Part shown: one piece after another, positions 1 through 6,771 of the stretch
Layout of the letters: every line of letters starts with the position of its first letter
Position numbering within the stretch: the first letter of the stretch is position 1
Origin: Actinobacteria bacterium UBA7398
GTDB taxonomy: Bacteria > Actinomycetota > Actinomycetes > Nanopelagicales > Nanopelagicaceae
Length of the DNA: 7,547 bases
Reading direction: 5' to 3'
Assembly: GCA_002470135.1 (NCBI GenBank)
Contig: DKNC01000050.1
Span: 17,756-25,302, forward strand
Translations under genes and position numbers: made by a program
The notes under the pieces: generated by a model
What the model saw: only the letters and a program-made list of their open reading frames with translations
Told to the model about the DNA's origin: nothing
Database searches by the model: none

Positions 1-1049
1 GCAGCTTCTACTGGGCAGATGTAATTTACATATGCCGCAACTTGCGCTGCAACTGCAGGTTCGTAGTAGTAGTTAATCAGCGCTTCCGCATTCTTTTTAT
101 GGGCTGAAGTTGAAGGAATTAGTACGTTATCGCTCCAAAGCGTTCCGCCGGATTCTGGAATAGCAAAATCAAATTTGCCTTTGTTCTCTGTCTTAAGTAC
201 GAACAAGTCACCAGACCAGCCAATAACCGCAACTGCATCTCCGCTAACCAGGCTTTCCGTGTAAGCATTTCCTTTTACTTGTCGGATAAAGCCATCTGCA
301 ATTTTTCCTTTAAGGAAATCAATTGCGTTCATATATTGATCTTCAGTGAAAGCACCTGAAGGATCTACTCCTTGATATTGCATAATAATTCCCATGGTGT
401 CGCGTAGCTCAGAGAGCACCATAACGCGACCCTTATTTTCTTTTGCAAAAAGATCATCAATCGTGTGAACGCCTTTTTTAATCTTTTCGGTGTTCCAGCC
501 AAAACCAGCAAAACCTGATTGCCAAGTTAGTGAATAGTGGCGGCCTTGGTCATAGCCAACATCGTTTAAAATTGCACGGATATTTGTTTTATTTGGAATG
601 TTTGCTTCATCGAATTTTGCGGCATATCCAAATTGAATCCAACGATCAACCATCCAGTCGGTTGGAGTTACTATGTCATAACCAATATCCGAACCAATTT
701 TTAACTGTCCTTGTACTTTGCCGTAGAAAGTATTGTTGTCATCGATATCTTCTTTATATGTTGGAGTAATTCCAGTCTTTGCGGCAAAGGCTTCAAGAGT
801 TGGGTATTTCTTAGAATCTTCATCGAAATCTAAGTAATACGGCCAGCTAGCCCACCGTACAATTTTTTCGGTATCGCTAACATCTTCAATAGTTTTTGCC
901 GCGGTATCACTAGAACCAGTTCCGCATGAAGCGAGCGCCACGCTCGCACCGATTGCGCCAACGCCAGCTAGTACGCCACGACGTGAGAGCTGTGCATTGA
1001 TAATTGACTTCGTTACTGGGTTTAACTTTTCATTCTGATTGGCGGACAT
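1..1049 (-). CDS. potD: PotD-like polyamine ABC transporter substrate-binding lipoprotein (partial, 3' end off window)
   Basis: This is the extracytoplasmic binding component of a spermidine/putrescine-type ABC importer. The ATG at 1049 opens a frame that stays open for 349 codons to the left edge, so the C-terminus is missing, probably by only a few dozen residues. Residues 22-42 form a combined export signal: twin arginines in SRRGVLAG (R23, R24), a hydrophobic stretch, then the lipobox LASC with C42 as the likely lipidated cysteine. The mature part follows the PotD fold: an early Trp pair (W66, W69), YDIVTPTDWMVD near 124-135, W278 in GWSGD, and GGTLWSDNVLIP at 301-312. W305 and D307 line up with the E. 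coli PotD ligand residues Trp255 and Asp257. The region matching PotD Asp168 (near E214) aligns poorly, so the exact polyamine is uncertain. It lies 60 bases after an aminobutanal dehydrogenase gene, which supports a polyamine role. The Shine-Dalgarno is weak (a GAAAGTAGAG stretch just upstream). Confidence 0.87.
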   Translation of the reverse strand, partial: MSANQNEKLNPVTKSIINAQLSRRGVLAGVGAIGASVALASCGTGSSDTAAKTIEDVSDTEKIVRWASWPYYLDFDEDSKKYPTLEAFAAKTGITPTYKEDIDDNNTFYGKVQGQLKIGSDIGYDIVTPTDWMVDRWIQFGYAAKFDEANIPNKTNIRAILNDVGYDQGRHYSLTWQSGFAGFGWNTEKIKKGVHTIDDLFAKENKGRVMVLSELRDTMGIIMQYQGVDPSGAFTEDQYMNAIDFLKGKIADGFIRQVKGNAYTESLVSGDAVAVIGWSGDLFVLKTENKGKFDFAIPESGGTLWSDNVLIPSTSAHKKNAEALINYYYEPAVAAQVAAYVNYICPVEA

Positions 1050-1109
1050 GGCTCTACTTTCTGTCTCGAAGTGGCGATTTAAATTCCTGTGCGGACTTTA
1101 CAACCAAAA

Positions 1110-2537
1110 TTAGGCGTTGAGGTTGGTCATGACATGCTTAATTCGGGTGTAATCCTCGAACCCATATTGGGAGAGGTCTTTGCCGTAACCCGAATGCTTG
1201 AAGCCACCATGTGGCATCTCGGCCACGACTGGAATATGGGTATTTATCCAAACGCAACCAAAATCGAATGCCCGAGCAAGCCGCATAGCTCGACCATGAT
1301 CTTTGGTCCAGATACTGGAAGCTAATCCATATTTCACGCCGTTGGCATTTCTGATTGCTTCGGCTTCATCAGTGAACTTCTGGATCGTAATTACTGGTCC
1401 AAAAATTTCATTCTGGATCATTTCATCATCCTGACGAAGGCCCGAAACAACAGTAGGTGGGAAGAAATATCCGGGTTGCTTAAGCGCAACTCCGCCAGTC
1501 TGCACCGTGGCATGGGATGGGGTGCGGTTAAAGAAATCGCTGACTCGAGCTAATTGATTGGCATTATTAACTGGGCCAACCAGAACATCTTGATCTGGCA
1601 TACCAATTGCAATTTTATTCTTGGCTTGGTCAGTTAATAGCGCGACCATATCGTCGTATGCGCTCGCTTCAACTAAAACTCGAGTCGCAGCGGTGCAATC
1701 TTGGCCAGCATTGAAATATCCAGCAATTGCAATCGCCTCGGCTGCAGCTTCTAAATCAGCATCATCGAAGACAACTACTGGCGCTTTGCCACCAAGTTCA
1801 AGGTGAACTTTCTTTAAATCCTTCGCTGCAGATCCGGCAACTTCCATACCTGCTCTTACTGAACCAGTAATGGAAACCATCTGCGGGATTGCATGATCGA
1901 TAAGTGCGCGACCACTATCGCGATCACCACAGATAACGTTAAAAACACCAGCAGGTAAAAATTCTGACATTAATTCAGCCATCCATACCGTTGATGCTGG
2001 TGTGGTATCACTTGGTTTTAATACAACAGTATTTCCGGCAGCGATGGCTGGGGCCCACTTCCAAACTGCCATCATCATTGGATAATTCCACGGCGTAACT
2101 TGCGCGCAAACTCCGATTGGTTCGCGACGAATAAAGGAAGTCATGCCGCGCATATATTCGCCAGCGGAACGACCTTCTAGGTTTCGGGCAGCACCGGCAA
2201 AAAAACGAATCTGGTCTAACATCGGTGGAATCTCTTCCGAAGTTGTAACCGCTAGCGGCTTTCCAGTGTTCTCGCTTTCAAGAGCAACTAGCTCGTCAGC
2301 ACGAGATTCAATCGCATCTGCGATTTTTAATAAAGCTTTTTGTCGTTCGCTTGGTGTGGAATCCCGAAAGTCTTCAAATGCTTTTGCGGCGGCGTTCATG
2401 GCGCTATCTACATCTGTCGCGCTGGAAATCGGTGCCTTTGCAAATACTTGACCGGTGGCTGGATTAATTAGATCTGAAGTTTTTCCACTTGTCGCAGGAA
2501 CGCTCTTGCCGTTGATGAAATTGTTTAGAGTTTTCAT
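1110..2537 (-). CDS. patD: 4-aminobutanal (gamma-aminobutyraldehyde) dehydrogenase, PatD/YdcW type
   Basis: This is a 475-residue NAD(P)-dependent aldehyde dehydrogenase, likely cytoplasmic. It is predicted to oxidise 4-aminobutanal (from putrescine) to GABA. The superfamily core is intact: N151 in PWNYP, K174 in KPSD, the nucleotide-binding turn SITGSVRAG (222-230), general base E247 in LELGGK, catalytic C281 in NAGQDCTAATR, and E377 in NEIFGP. Recalled from memory, E. coli PatD (474 residues) is similar along its whole length. It shares FFAGAAR followed by AGEY, the unusual Asp just before the catalytic Cys, HMELGGKAPVIVFDDAD-like residues at 245-261, and the C-terminal SGYGKD..YG.EDYT block at 449-464. 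That favours PatD over betaine aldehyde dehydrogenase or succinate-semialdehyde dehydrogenase. The start is fixed by the family N-terminus and by a good ribosome binding site. The adjacent PotD-like gene fits putrescine catabolism. Substrate remains a homology-based inference. Confidence 0.88.
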   Translation of the reverse strand: MKTLNNFINGKSVPATSGKTSDLINPATGQVFAKAPISSATDVDSAMNAAAKAFEDFRDSTPSERQKALLKIADAIESRADELVALESENTGKPLAVTTSEEIPPMLDQIRFFAGAARNLEGRSAGEYMRGMTSFIRREPIGVCAQVTPWNYPMMMAVWKWAPAIAAGNTVVLKPSDTTPASTVWMAELMSEFLPAGVFNVICGDRDSGRALIDHAIPQMVSITGSVRAGMEVAGSAAKDLKKVHLELGGKAPVVVFDDADLEAAAEAIAIAGYFNAGQDCTAATRVLVEASAYDDMVALLTDQAKNKIAIGMPDQDVLVGPVNNANQLARVSDFFNRTPSHATVQTGGVALKQPGYFFPPTVVSGLRQDDEMIQNEIFGPVITIQKFTDEAEAIRNANGVKYGLASSIWTKDHGRAMRLARAFDFGCVWINTHIPVVAEMPHGGFKHSGYGKDLSQYGFEDYTRIKHVMTNLNA

Positions 2538-2542
2538 TCCGA

Positions 2543-2550
2543 TTCCTTTT
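2543..2550 (-). promoter_or_regulatory. Ribosome binding site of the aminobutanal dehydrogenase gene
   Basis: Read on the minus strand this is AAAAGGAA, with AAGGA six bases before the ATG at 2537. It supports that start. The gene therefore has its own good initiation site and does not depend on coupling to rlmN, whose stop lies 66 bases upstream. Confidence 0.7.
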
Positions 2551-2603
2551 CCTAGTTATGGTTCCGAATTTACCCGTTTAACCTAAAAGATAAAACCCCT
2601 TAA

Positions 2604-3710
2604 TTAAACTTTTTCAGCGGCGGCCAGTTGCCCGCACGCACCATCAATTTCACGGCCACGAGTATCACGAACCGTTACCGTGACTCCGTAATCTTCTAGA
2701 ATCTTCACAAATTCCATCTCATCTTTCTTGCGAGATGCAGTCCATTTAGAACCAGGCGTCGGATTTAGTGGAATTAAATTCACGTGGGCATCGCGGTTTT
2801 TCAATAGCCGACCAAGTAAATCCGCCCGCCAGGCTTGATCATTAATATCTCTAATCATTGCGTACTCGATCGAATAGCGACGACCAGTGTTATCCGAATA
2901 TGCATCTGCGGCCATCAAAACCTCTTTAACTTTCCAGCGAGAATTAATCGGCACCAAAGTGTCGCGAAGTTCATCATCAGGAGTGTGCAGTGAGATGGCG
3001 AGGGTTACCTGAATATCTTCTTTCATTAACTTTTCTATTCCCGGAACTAAACCAACTGTTGAAACCGTTACTGACCGCGCACCAATACCGATTCCATCCG
3101 GATTTGGCGAAATAATATTTCTAACAGTGCGAATAACTGGATTGTAATTAGCTAACGGTTCGCCCATTCCCATAAATACCACATTTGAAAGCCGGGTTGG
3201 CCCGTCACCGATTTCACCATCGTTACAAGCTTTTGCGGCGGCAACAATTTGTGCGGTAATTTCACCGGCAGTTAAGTTGCGCGTTAACCCGGCTTGGCCA
3301 GTTGCGCAAAAAGGACAGTTCATGCCACATCCAGCTTGCGATGAAATGCACACTGTGGTGCGATCTTTGTAACGCATGATTACCGATTCCACCATTACGC
3401 CGTCATGCAATTTCCATAAATCTTTTCTAGTTTTCCCGTTATCGCAATCAACCGATTTAACTAGGGTAATTAACTTCGGCATAAAATGTTCTGCGACTAA
3501 CGGCCGCATTGTTGCTGGGATATCGGTCCAACTCTCTGGATCATCGCTAAAGTGCGTGAAGTAATGGGTCGCGATTTGATTTGCCCGAAAAGCTGGTAAC
3601 CCTAATGCAATCGCTTTAGCGCGACGCTCTTCTGGAGCTAGATCCGATAAATGTTCTGGCGCTTTTTTACGTTGTTTTGGTTCTTCGAAAACTAATTTAA
3701 TTTCACTCAT
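2604..3710 (-). CDS. rlmN: 23S rRNA (adenine2503-C2)/tRNA (adenine37-C2) methyltransferase RlmN
   Basis: This is a 368-residue radical-SAM methyl synthase that methylates C2 of A2503 in 23S rRNA and of A37 in some tRNAs, tuning peptidyl-transferase function and decoding. The 4Fe-4S motif C128-x3-C132-x2-C135 sits in GCGMNCPFCATGQAG. C121 (in CISSQAG) and C359 (in GACGQL) match the two conserved cysteines of E. coli RlmN, Cys118 and Cys355, the latter being the methyl carrier. Other family blocks are present: FMGMGEPLANYN (179-190), SVTVSTVG (213-220), SLHTPDDELRD (240-250) and LIPLNPTPGS (312-321). The length is normal for actinobacterial RlmN. Its ATG overlaps the cdsA stop as ATGA, and there is no clear Shine-Dalgarno in the preceding bases (AATTAAGCGTTTCTC), so translation is probably coupled to cdsA. 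Cfr, the C8-methylating relative, is much less likely given the housekeeping context and RlmN-like motifs. Confidence 0.96.
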   Translation of the reverse strand: MSEIKLVFEEPKQRKKAPEHLSDLAPEERRAKAIALGLPAFRANQIATHYFTHFSDDPESWTDIPATMRPLVAEHFMPKLITLVKSVDCDNGKTRKDLWKLHDGVMVESVIMRYKDRTTVCISSQAGCGMNCPFCATGQAGLTRNLTAGEITAQIVAAAKACNDGEIGDGPTRLSNVVFMGMGEPLANYNPVIRTVRNIISPNPDGIGIGARSVTVSTVGLVPGIEKLMKEDIQVTLAISLHTPDDELRDTLVPINSRWKVKEVLMAADAYSDNTGRRYSIEYAMIRDINDQAWRADLLGRLLKNRDAHVNLIPLNPTPGSKWTASRKKDEMEFVKILEDYGVTVTVRDTRGREIDGACGQLAAAEKV

Positions 3711-4552
3711 GAGAAACGCTTAATTAATTCAAGTACACACCAAAGCGAAGGCGCTGTTAGTAACGCAGAATCTAATCGATCTAACATGCCACCATGGCCC
3801 GGGAGTAAAGACCCCATATCTTTTATTAATAAATCTCGCTTGAGCGCACTTTCAATTAAGTCGCCAACGGTTGCGGTGATCACGCATAAAACACCGACCG
3901 CGGCACCAATTATCGGGTTGTACTCGAGCATGTAGCGGAAAGCTAGCGCGCCACCGATCGCAGTAAATACCAATCCCCCAGCAAAACCTTCCCAAGTTTT
4001 CTTAGGACTAATTTTTTCGGCTAACGGATGCTTTCCTAAAAGCACACCAAATATGTATGCGAAGGTGTCATTGCACCCAACCAAAATAACTAACGTTGCA
4101 ATATTTAATAAGCCATCATGTGGTCGTGCTAAGAGAATTAAGAATCCACCGAGAAATCCAAGGTAGAGCAGGGTGAATGTGGCGGCAGTCGAGTTCTTAA
4201 CAAAACCGGTTATTCCTTTTAGTAAAATTAAGAAGTAGAGAACTGGTAATAGCAAGGCAGTTGCAACTGCAAGTCCAGCCACGCCACCAAACCAAGTTGA
4301 GACCATTAGCGCAGTTGTTGCCAATGACAATTGAAAAAGCGATACTTCAAATTCAGCAGTTTTAAATGCTCTGGTTAATTCGCGCACGCTTAGCAAGACG
4401 GCTACAGTCACCACTCCGGCAAAGGCAATTGGAAGATATTTCATCGTGAGAAAAATAAGCGCAAGCAAACTTAACGAAACGGCTATTGAAGGCAGCAGCT
4501 TTCGCCCAGCTTTTTTATTTATTGCTTCATTTAATGAGTGCAGATCGGACAT
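3707..4552 (-). CDS. cdsA: Phosphatidate cytidylyltransferase (CDP-diacylglycerol synthase)
   Basis: CdsA makes CDP-diacylglycerol from CTP and phosphatidic acid, the branch point to phosphatidylglycerol, cardiolipin and phosphatidylinositol. It acts in the cytoplasmic membrane. The 281-residue protein has a short polar N-terminus (about 1-18), then a series of hydrophobic segments, clear ones near 22-56, 75-112, 125-142, 150-171, 191-205 and 213-230. The PROSITE-type CDS signature is complete at S235-D261: S-x-L-K-R, then K244-D245, then P251-x-H253-G-G and D258-R-x-D261. The upstream family motif SPKKTWEGF is at 182-190, and NDTFAYIFG at 161-169 is the usual region before it. The start lies 12 bases after frr, and the stop overlaps the rlmN start by four bases. 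The initiation site is weak (AGAAG) and may be folded into a hairpin. The frr-cdsA-rlmN order is typical of actinobacteria. Confidence 0.95.
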   Translation of the reverse strand: MSDLHSLNEAINKKAGRKLLPSIAVSLSLLALIFLTMKYLPIAFAGVVTVAVLLSVRELTRAFKTAEFEVSLFQLSLATTALMVSTWFGGVAGLAVATALLLPVLYFLILLKGITGFVKNSTAATFTLLYLGFLGGFLILLARPHDGLLNIATLVILVGCNDTFAYIFGVLLGKHPLAEKISPKKTWEGFAGGLVFTAIGGALAFRYMLEYNPIIGAAVGVLCVITATVGDLIESALKRDLLIKDMGSLLPGHGGMLDRLDSALLTAPSLWCVLELIKRFS

Positions 4553-4559
4553 AAGAGTT

Positions 4560-4581
4560 CTTCTCTAAACTTCGAGAAGTT
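4560..4581 (-). promoter_or_regulatory. Overlapping inverted repeats at the frr/cdsA junction that can cover the cdsA ribosome binding site
   Basis: In the transcript, CUUCUC (4579-4574) can pair with GAGAAG (4565-4560) across an eight-base loop. The downstream arm contains the AGAAG that serves as the cdsA Shine-Dalgarno. An alternative stem pairs AACUU (4581-4577) with AAGUU (4572-4568) around a CUCG loop and would leave the site free. The two folds exclude each other. They overlap the last codons and stop of frr, so ribosomes finishing frr would open them. The pairing is seen directly; regulation is inference, and short AT-rich stems can arise by chance. Confidence 0.3.
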
Positions 4582-5128
4582 CAACCTCTTTGTGCTTAAG
4601 TAATTCATCAATTTTTGCTACATGGTCAGAGGTCATTTTCTCTAAGTCTTTTTCAGCTCGAGTTAAATCATCTTTGCCAATAACGCCATCTTTTTCTAAC
4701 TTTTCCATTGCTTCTTTTGCGTTACGGCGGATATTGCGTAGCGAAATTTTAGAATCTTCACCTTTATTTTTTGCGACTTTTATGAACTCTTTACGACGTT
4801 CTTCCGTTAATTGTGGAAAATTAATTCGAATTACACCACCATCGTTGCCTGGATTAACACCTAAATCTGACTCGCGAATCGCTTTCTCAATTGAAGCCAT
4901 TGCACCTTTGTCATAAGGAGTAATTAAAGCCATCCGGGCTTCTGGAACTTGGACTGAGGCTAACTGTGAAAGCGGTGTAAAGGTTCCGTAGTAATCAACC
5001 ATAATTTTTCCGAACATGGATGGGTGCGCACGGCCAGTACGGATGCTTGCGAAATCTTCCTTTGCCACATCTACTGCCTTAGCCATCTTGGCAGTAGTGT
5101 CACTTGTTATTGCGGCTAGATTCGACAT
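4565..5128 (-). CDS. frr: Ribosome recycling factor
   Basis: RRF acts with EF-G to split the post-termination ribosome from mRNA and tRNA. The 187-residue product has the usual family length (about 185). Family blocks are in order: IRTGRAHPSMF (29-39), then DYYGTFTPLSQLASV (45-59), YDKGAMASIEKAI (73-85), the NPGNDGG.IR.NFPQLTEERR stretch (92-112), and the long charged C-terminal helix (roughly 113-187, rich in Lys and Glu) that forms domain I with the N-terminus. The ATG at 5128 is preceded by a strong Shine-Dalgarno. It lies 29 bases after pyrH and 12 bases before cdsA, so it is probably co-transcribed with both. Nothing in the protein looks abnormal. Confidence 0.97.
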   Translation of the reverse strand: MSNLAAITSDTTAKMAKAVDVAKEDFASIRTGRAHPSMFGKIMVDYYGTFTPLSQLASVQVPEARMALITPYDKGAMASIEKAIRESDLGVNPGNDGGVIRINFPQLTEERRKEFIKVAKNKGEDSKISLRNIRRNAKEAMEKLEKDGVIGKDDLTRAEKDLEKMTSDHVAKIDELLKHKEVELLEV

Positions 5129-5132
5129 TTTG

Positions 5133-5140
5133 CTCCTTCT
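5133..5140 (-). promoter_or_regulatory. Ribosome binding site of frr
   Basis: The minus strand reads AGAAGGAG, four bases before the ATG at 5128. This is a near-consensus Shine-Dalgarno with rather short spacing and fixes the frr start. Confidence 0.75.
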
Positions 5141-5157
5141 TACTTATTAGGAAAACG

Positions 5158-5880
5158 CTAGGAAACTATCGTTCCGATATTTTCACCAGCGACAGCACGT
5201 GCAATATTTCCTTTTCTCATTAAATCAAAGACCACTATCGGCAAACTATTCTCGCGGCAGAGCGCGAATGCTGCGGCATCTGCAACAGCAAGTGATCTAC
5301 TTAAAACTTCATCATATGAAATGGTTTCGTATTTAGTAGCGCTCTTATCTTTTCGTGGATCTGCGCTATAAACGCCATCAACACCACTCTTTGCTAGCAA
5401 GAGCGCATCAACGCCGATTTCAAGTGCGCGTTGGGCTGCAACAGTATCGGTTGTGAAGAATGGCATTCCAGCGCCAGCACCGAAAATTACAACTCGGCCT
5501 TTCTCTAAGTGGCGAATTGCGCGCCGTGGTACATAAGGCTCGGCGACTTGTCCCATTGCGATTGCTGTTTGCACCCGAGTATCGATTCCTGCTTTTTCCA
5601 AGAAATCTTGAAGTGCTAAACAATTCATAACGGTACCGAGCATGCCCATATAGTCTGCGCGAGCGCGATCCATGCCACGCGTTTGCAACTCAGCGCCACG
5701 GAAATAGTTTCCGCCGCCAACAACAATTGCTACTTCAACGCCACTTCGCACTACATCTGCGATTTGGGTTGCGACATCATGCACAACATCGGGATCAACA
5801 CCGATTCCTTTTTCGCCACCGAATACTTCACCTGAAAGCTTAAGGAGCACTCGACGATAGCTTTTTCGATTGCTAGCCAT
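5158..5880 (-). CDS. pyrH: Uridylate (UMP) kinase
   Basis: PyrH phosphorylates UMP to UDP with ATP, feeding pyrimidine nucleotide, RNA and cell-wall precursor synthesis. It is a hexameric cytoplasmic enzyme of the amino-acid-kinase fold. The 240-residue product shows the phosphate-binding start KLSGEVFGG (14-22), VGGGNYFRG (54-62), DYMGMLGTVMNCLALQD (76-92), the nucleotide loop GAGAGMPFFTTDT (134-146) and AKSGVDGVYSADPRKDK (163-179). The 'GMPFFTTD' form, in place of the proteobacterial GNPFFTTD, agrees with actinobacterial homologues such as the mycobacterial enzyme (GLPYFSTD). The start is set by the family N-terminus and a good Shine-Dalgarno. The gene is separated from tsf by 63 bases, the longest spacer in the housekeeping block, and lies 29 bases before frr. 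Confidence 0.97.
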   Translation of the reverse strand: MASNRKSYRRVLLKLSGEVFGGEKGIGVDPDVVHDVATQIADVVRSGVEVAIVVGGGNYFRGAELQTRGMDRARADYMGMLGTVMNCLALQDFLEKAGIDTRVQTAIAMGQVAEPYVPRRAIRHLEKGRVVIFGAGAGMPFFTTDTVAAQRALEIGVDALLLAKSGVDGVYSADPRKDKSATKYETISYDEVLSRSLAVADAAAFALCRENSLPIVVFDLMRKGNIARAVAGENIGTIVS

Positions 5881-5888
5881 CTTGAGTG

Positions 5889-5896
5889 CTCCTTTC
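5889..5896 (-). promoter_or_regulatory. Ribosome binding site of pyrH
   Basis: The minus strand reads GAAAGGAG, eight bases before the ATG at 5880. This is a strong Shine-Dalgarno and supports that start. Its GAAAGG core is complementary to CCTTTC directly after the tsf stop (5938-5943), giving a possible six-base pairing across a 41-base loop. Confidence 0.75.
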
Positions 5897-5929
5897 TTAA
5901 ACTATTATTACTTAATCAGTTCCGTTAAA

Positions 5930-5939
5930 TCCCTAGGGA
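5930..5939. repeat. Ten-base perfect palindrome in the tsf-pyrH spacer
   Basis: TCCCTAGGGA is its own reverse complement and begins four bases after the tsf stop codon. It has no loop and no following T-run, so it is not an intrinsic terminator. It could be a protein-binding site or chance; the sequence alone does not decide. Confidence 0.3.
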
Positions 5940-5943
5940 AAGG

Positions 5944-6771
5944 TTACTGACCAACGCGGAATCGATGGAAGGCAGACACAGTAGTTCCGGCCTCATCTAG
6001 AACCTGTTGGACCGATTTCTTCTGATCTTTCGCGAATGCCTGCTCTAGGAGCGTGACATCTTTGAAGAATCCAGTTACTCGACCTTCGGTGATCTTGGCG
6101 ATTGCCGCATCTGGCTTACCTTCATTTCGAGCTGTCTCTTCGGCAACTCGACGTTCGTTTTCAACTAGTTCAGCAGGCACCTCGTCGCGCTTTAAGTATT
6201 GCGGTGAGAACGCCGCAATATGTTGCGCAATATCTTTACCAGTTTCTGGGTTTGCTTTTGTTAACGCAACTACTACACCAACTTGCGGTGGTAAATCTGG
6301 GCTAGTGCGGTGTAAATACAACCCAACTGGCGAACCATCGAGAACTGCAAGGCGGCGAAGTTCAATTTTTTCGCCAAGAGTTGCATTAGCTTCGTCGATA
6401 TGTTCTTGCACAGTTTTACCAGAAACTAACTTTGAAGCTGAGAAGCCAGCGACATCATTAATCTTAGTTGCGAAGAGTTGTTCCAATAATTCATTAGCAG
6501 CTGCTTGGAAACGATCGCCTTTTGCTACGAAATCTGTTTCGCAGTTAAGTTCGAGCATTACTGCAGTATTGCCATCTGCTTTAGCAACAACTAAACCGTT
6601 AGAAGTAGTTCGGCCTTCACGCTTTGTGATGCCTTTCTGACCTTTAACGCGAATAATTTCGACTGCCTTTTCGTAATCGCCGCCTGATTCATCGAGCGCC
6701 TTCTTACAATCAAGCATCCCCGCCGCGGTTGCTTCGCGTAATTTCTTTACATCTTCAGCTGTATACGCCAC
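5944..6771 (-). CDS. tsf: Translation elongation factor Ts (GTG start)
   Basis: EF-Ts is the guanine-nucleotide exchange factor that recycles EF-Tu from its GDP form. The 275-residue protein has the N-terminal UBA-like domain (4-40) with TAEDVKKLREATAAGMLDCKKAL-type sequence, the core motif LNCETDFVAKGDRF (75-88) containing the TDF residues that contact EF-Tu, a PPQVGVVVAL strand (161-170), HIAAFSPQYL (184-193) and the C-terminal VSAFHRFRVGQ. The start is GTG: the UBA helix begins at residue 4, and the codon just upstream in the same frame is the TAA stop of rpsB, so no longer product is possible. There is no spacer at all, and only a weak AGG seven bases before the GTG (6779-6781). Translation is therefore probably coupled to rpsB. 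Domain content and length are normal for actinobacteria. Confidence 0.97.
   Translation of the reverse strand: MAYTAEDVKKLREATAAGMLDCKKALDESGGDYEKAVEIIRVKGQKGITKREGRTTSNGLVVAKADGNTAVMLELNCETDFVAKGDRFQAAANELLEQLFATKINDVAGFSASKLVSGKTVQEHIDEANATLGEKIELRRLAVLDGSPVGLYLHRTSPDLPPQVGVVVALTKANPETGKDIAQHIAAFSPQYLKRDEVPAELVENERRVAEETARNEGKPDAAIAKITEGRVTGFFKDVTLLEQAFAKDQKKSVQQVLDEAGTTVSAFHRFRVGQ

Noticed and set aside
1050..1109. Weak promoter-like pair (TTGTAA with TAAATC, 16 bases apart) before the PotD-like gene
   Set aside because: Too few consensus matches in an AT-rich gap to call.
1089..2451. Plus-strand open frames opposite the dehydrogenase gene (1089-1325, 1621-1806, 2143-2451)
   Set aside because: All are antisense to a well-supported 475-codon gene, with no recognisable domains.
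2538..2603. Possible promoter (CATAAC or TAAATT as -10) or terminator between rlmN and the dehydrogenase gene
   Set aside because: No -35 of reasonable match at 16-18 bases, and no stable stem followed by a T-run.
2600..3727. TTAATTAA at both ends of rlmN (2600-2607 and 3720-3727), resembling flanking repeats
   Set aside because: Eight-base AT palindromes are common at this base composition, have no extended similarity around them, and rlmN is in its ordinary genomic place.
5442..5481. PyrH loop GAGAGMPFFTTD lacking the Asn of the E. coli GNPFFTTD motif
   Set aside because: Actinobacterial UMP kinases normally have a hydrophobic residue here, so it is a lineage feature and not a defect.
5420..5623. 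A 67-codon minus-strand frame inside pyrH in another frame
   Set aside because: It is Arg/Cys/Ser-rich with no family resemblance and is fully contained in a conserved kinase.
6053..6640. A 195-codon open frame on the plus strand
   Set aside because: It lies wholly antisense to tsf, matches no family I recognise, has Ser/Thr-rich low-complexity content and no ribosome binding site. It is a codon-bias shadow.
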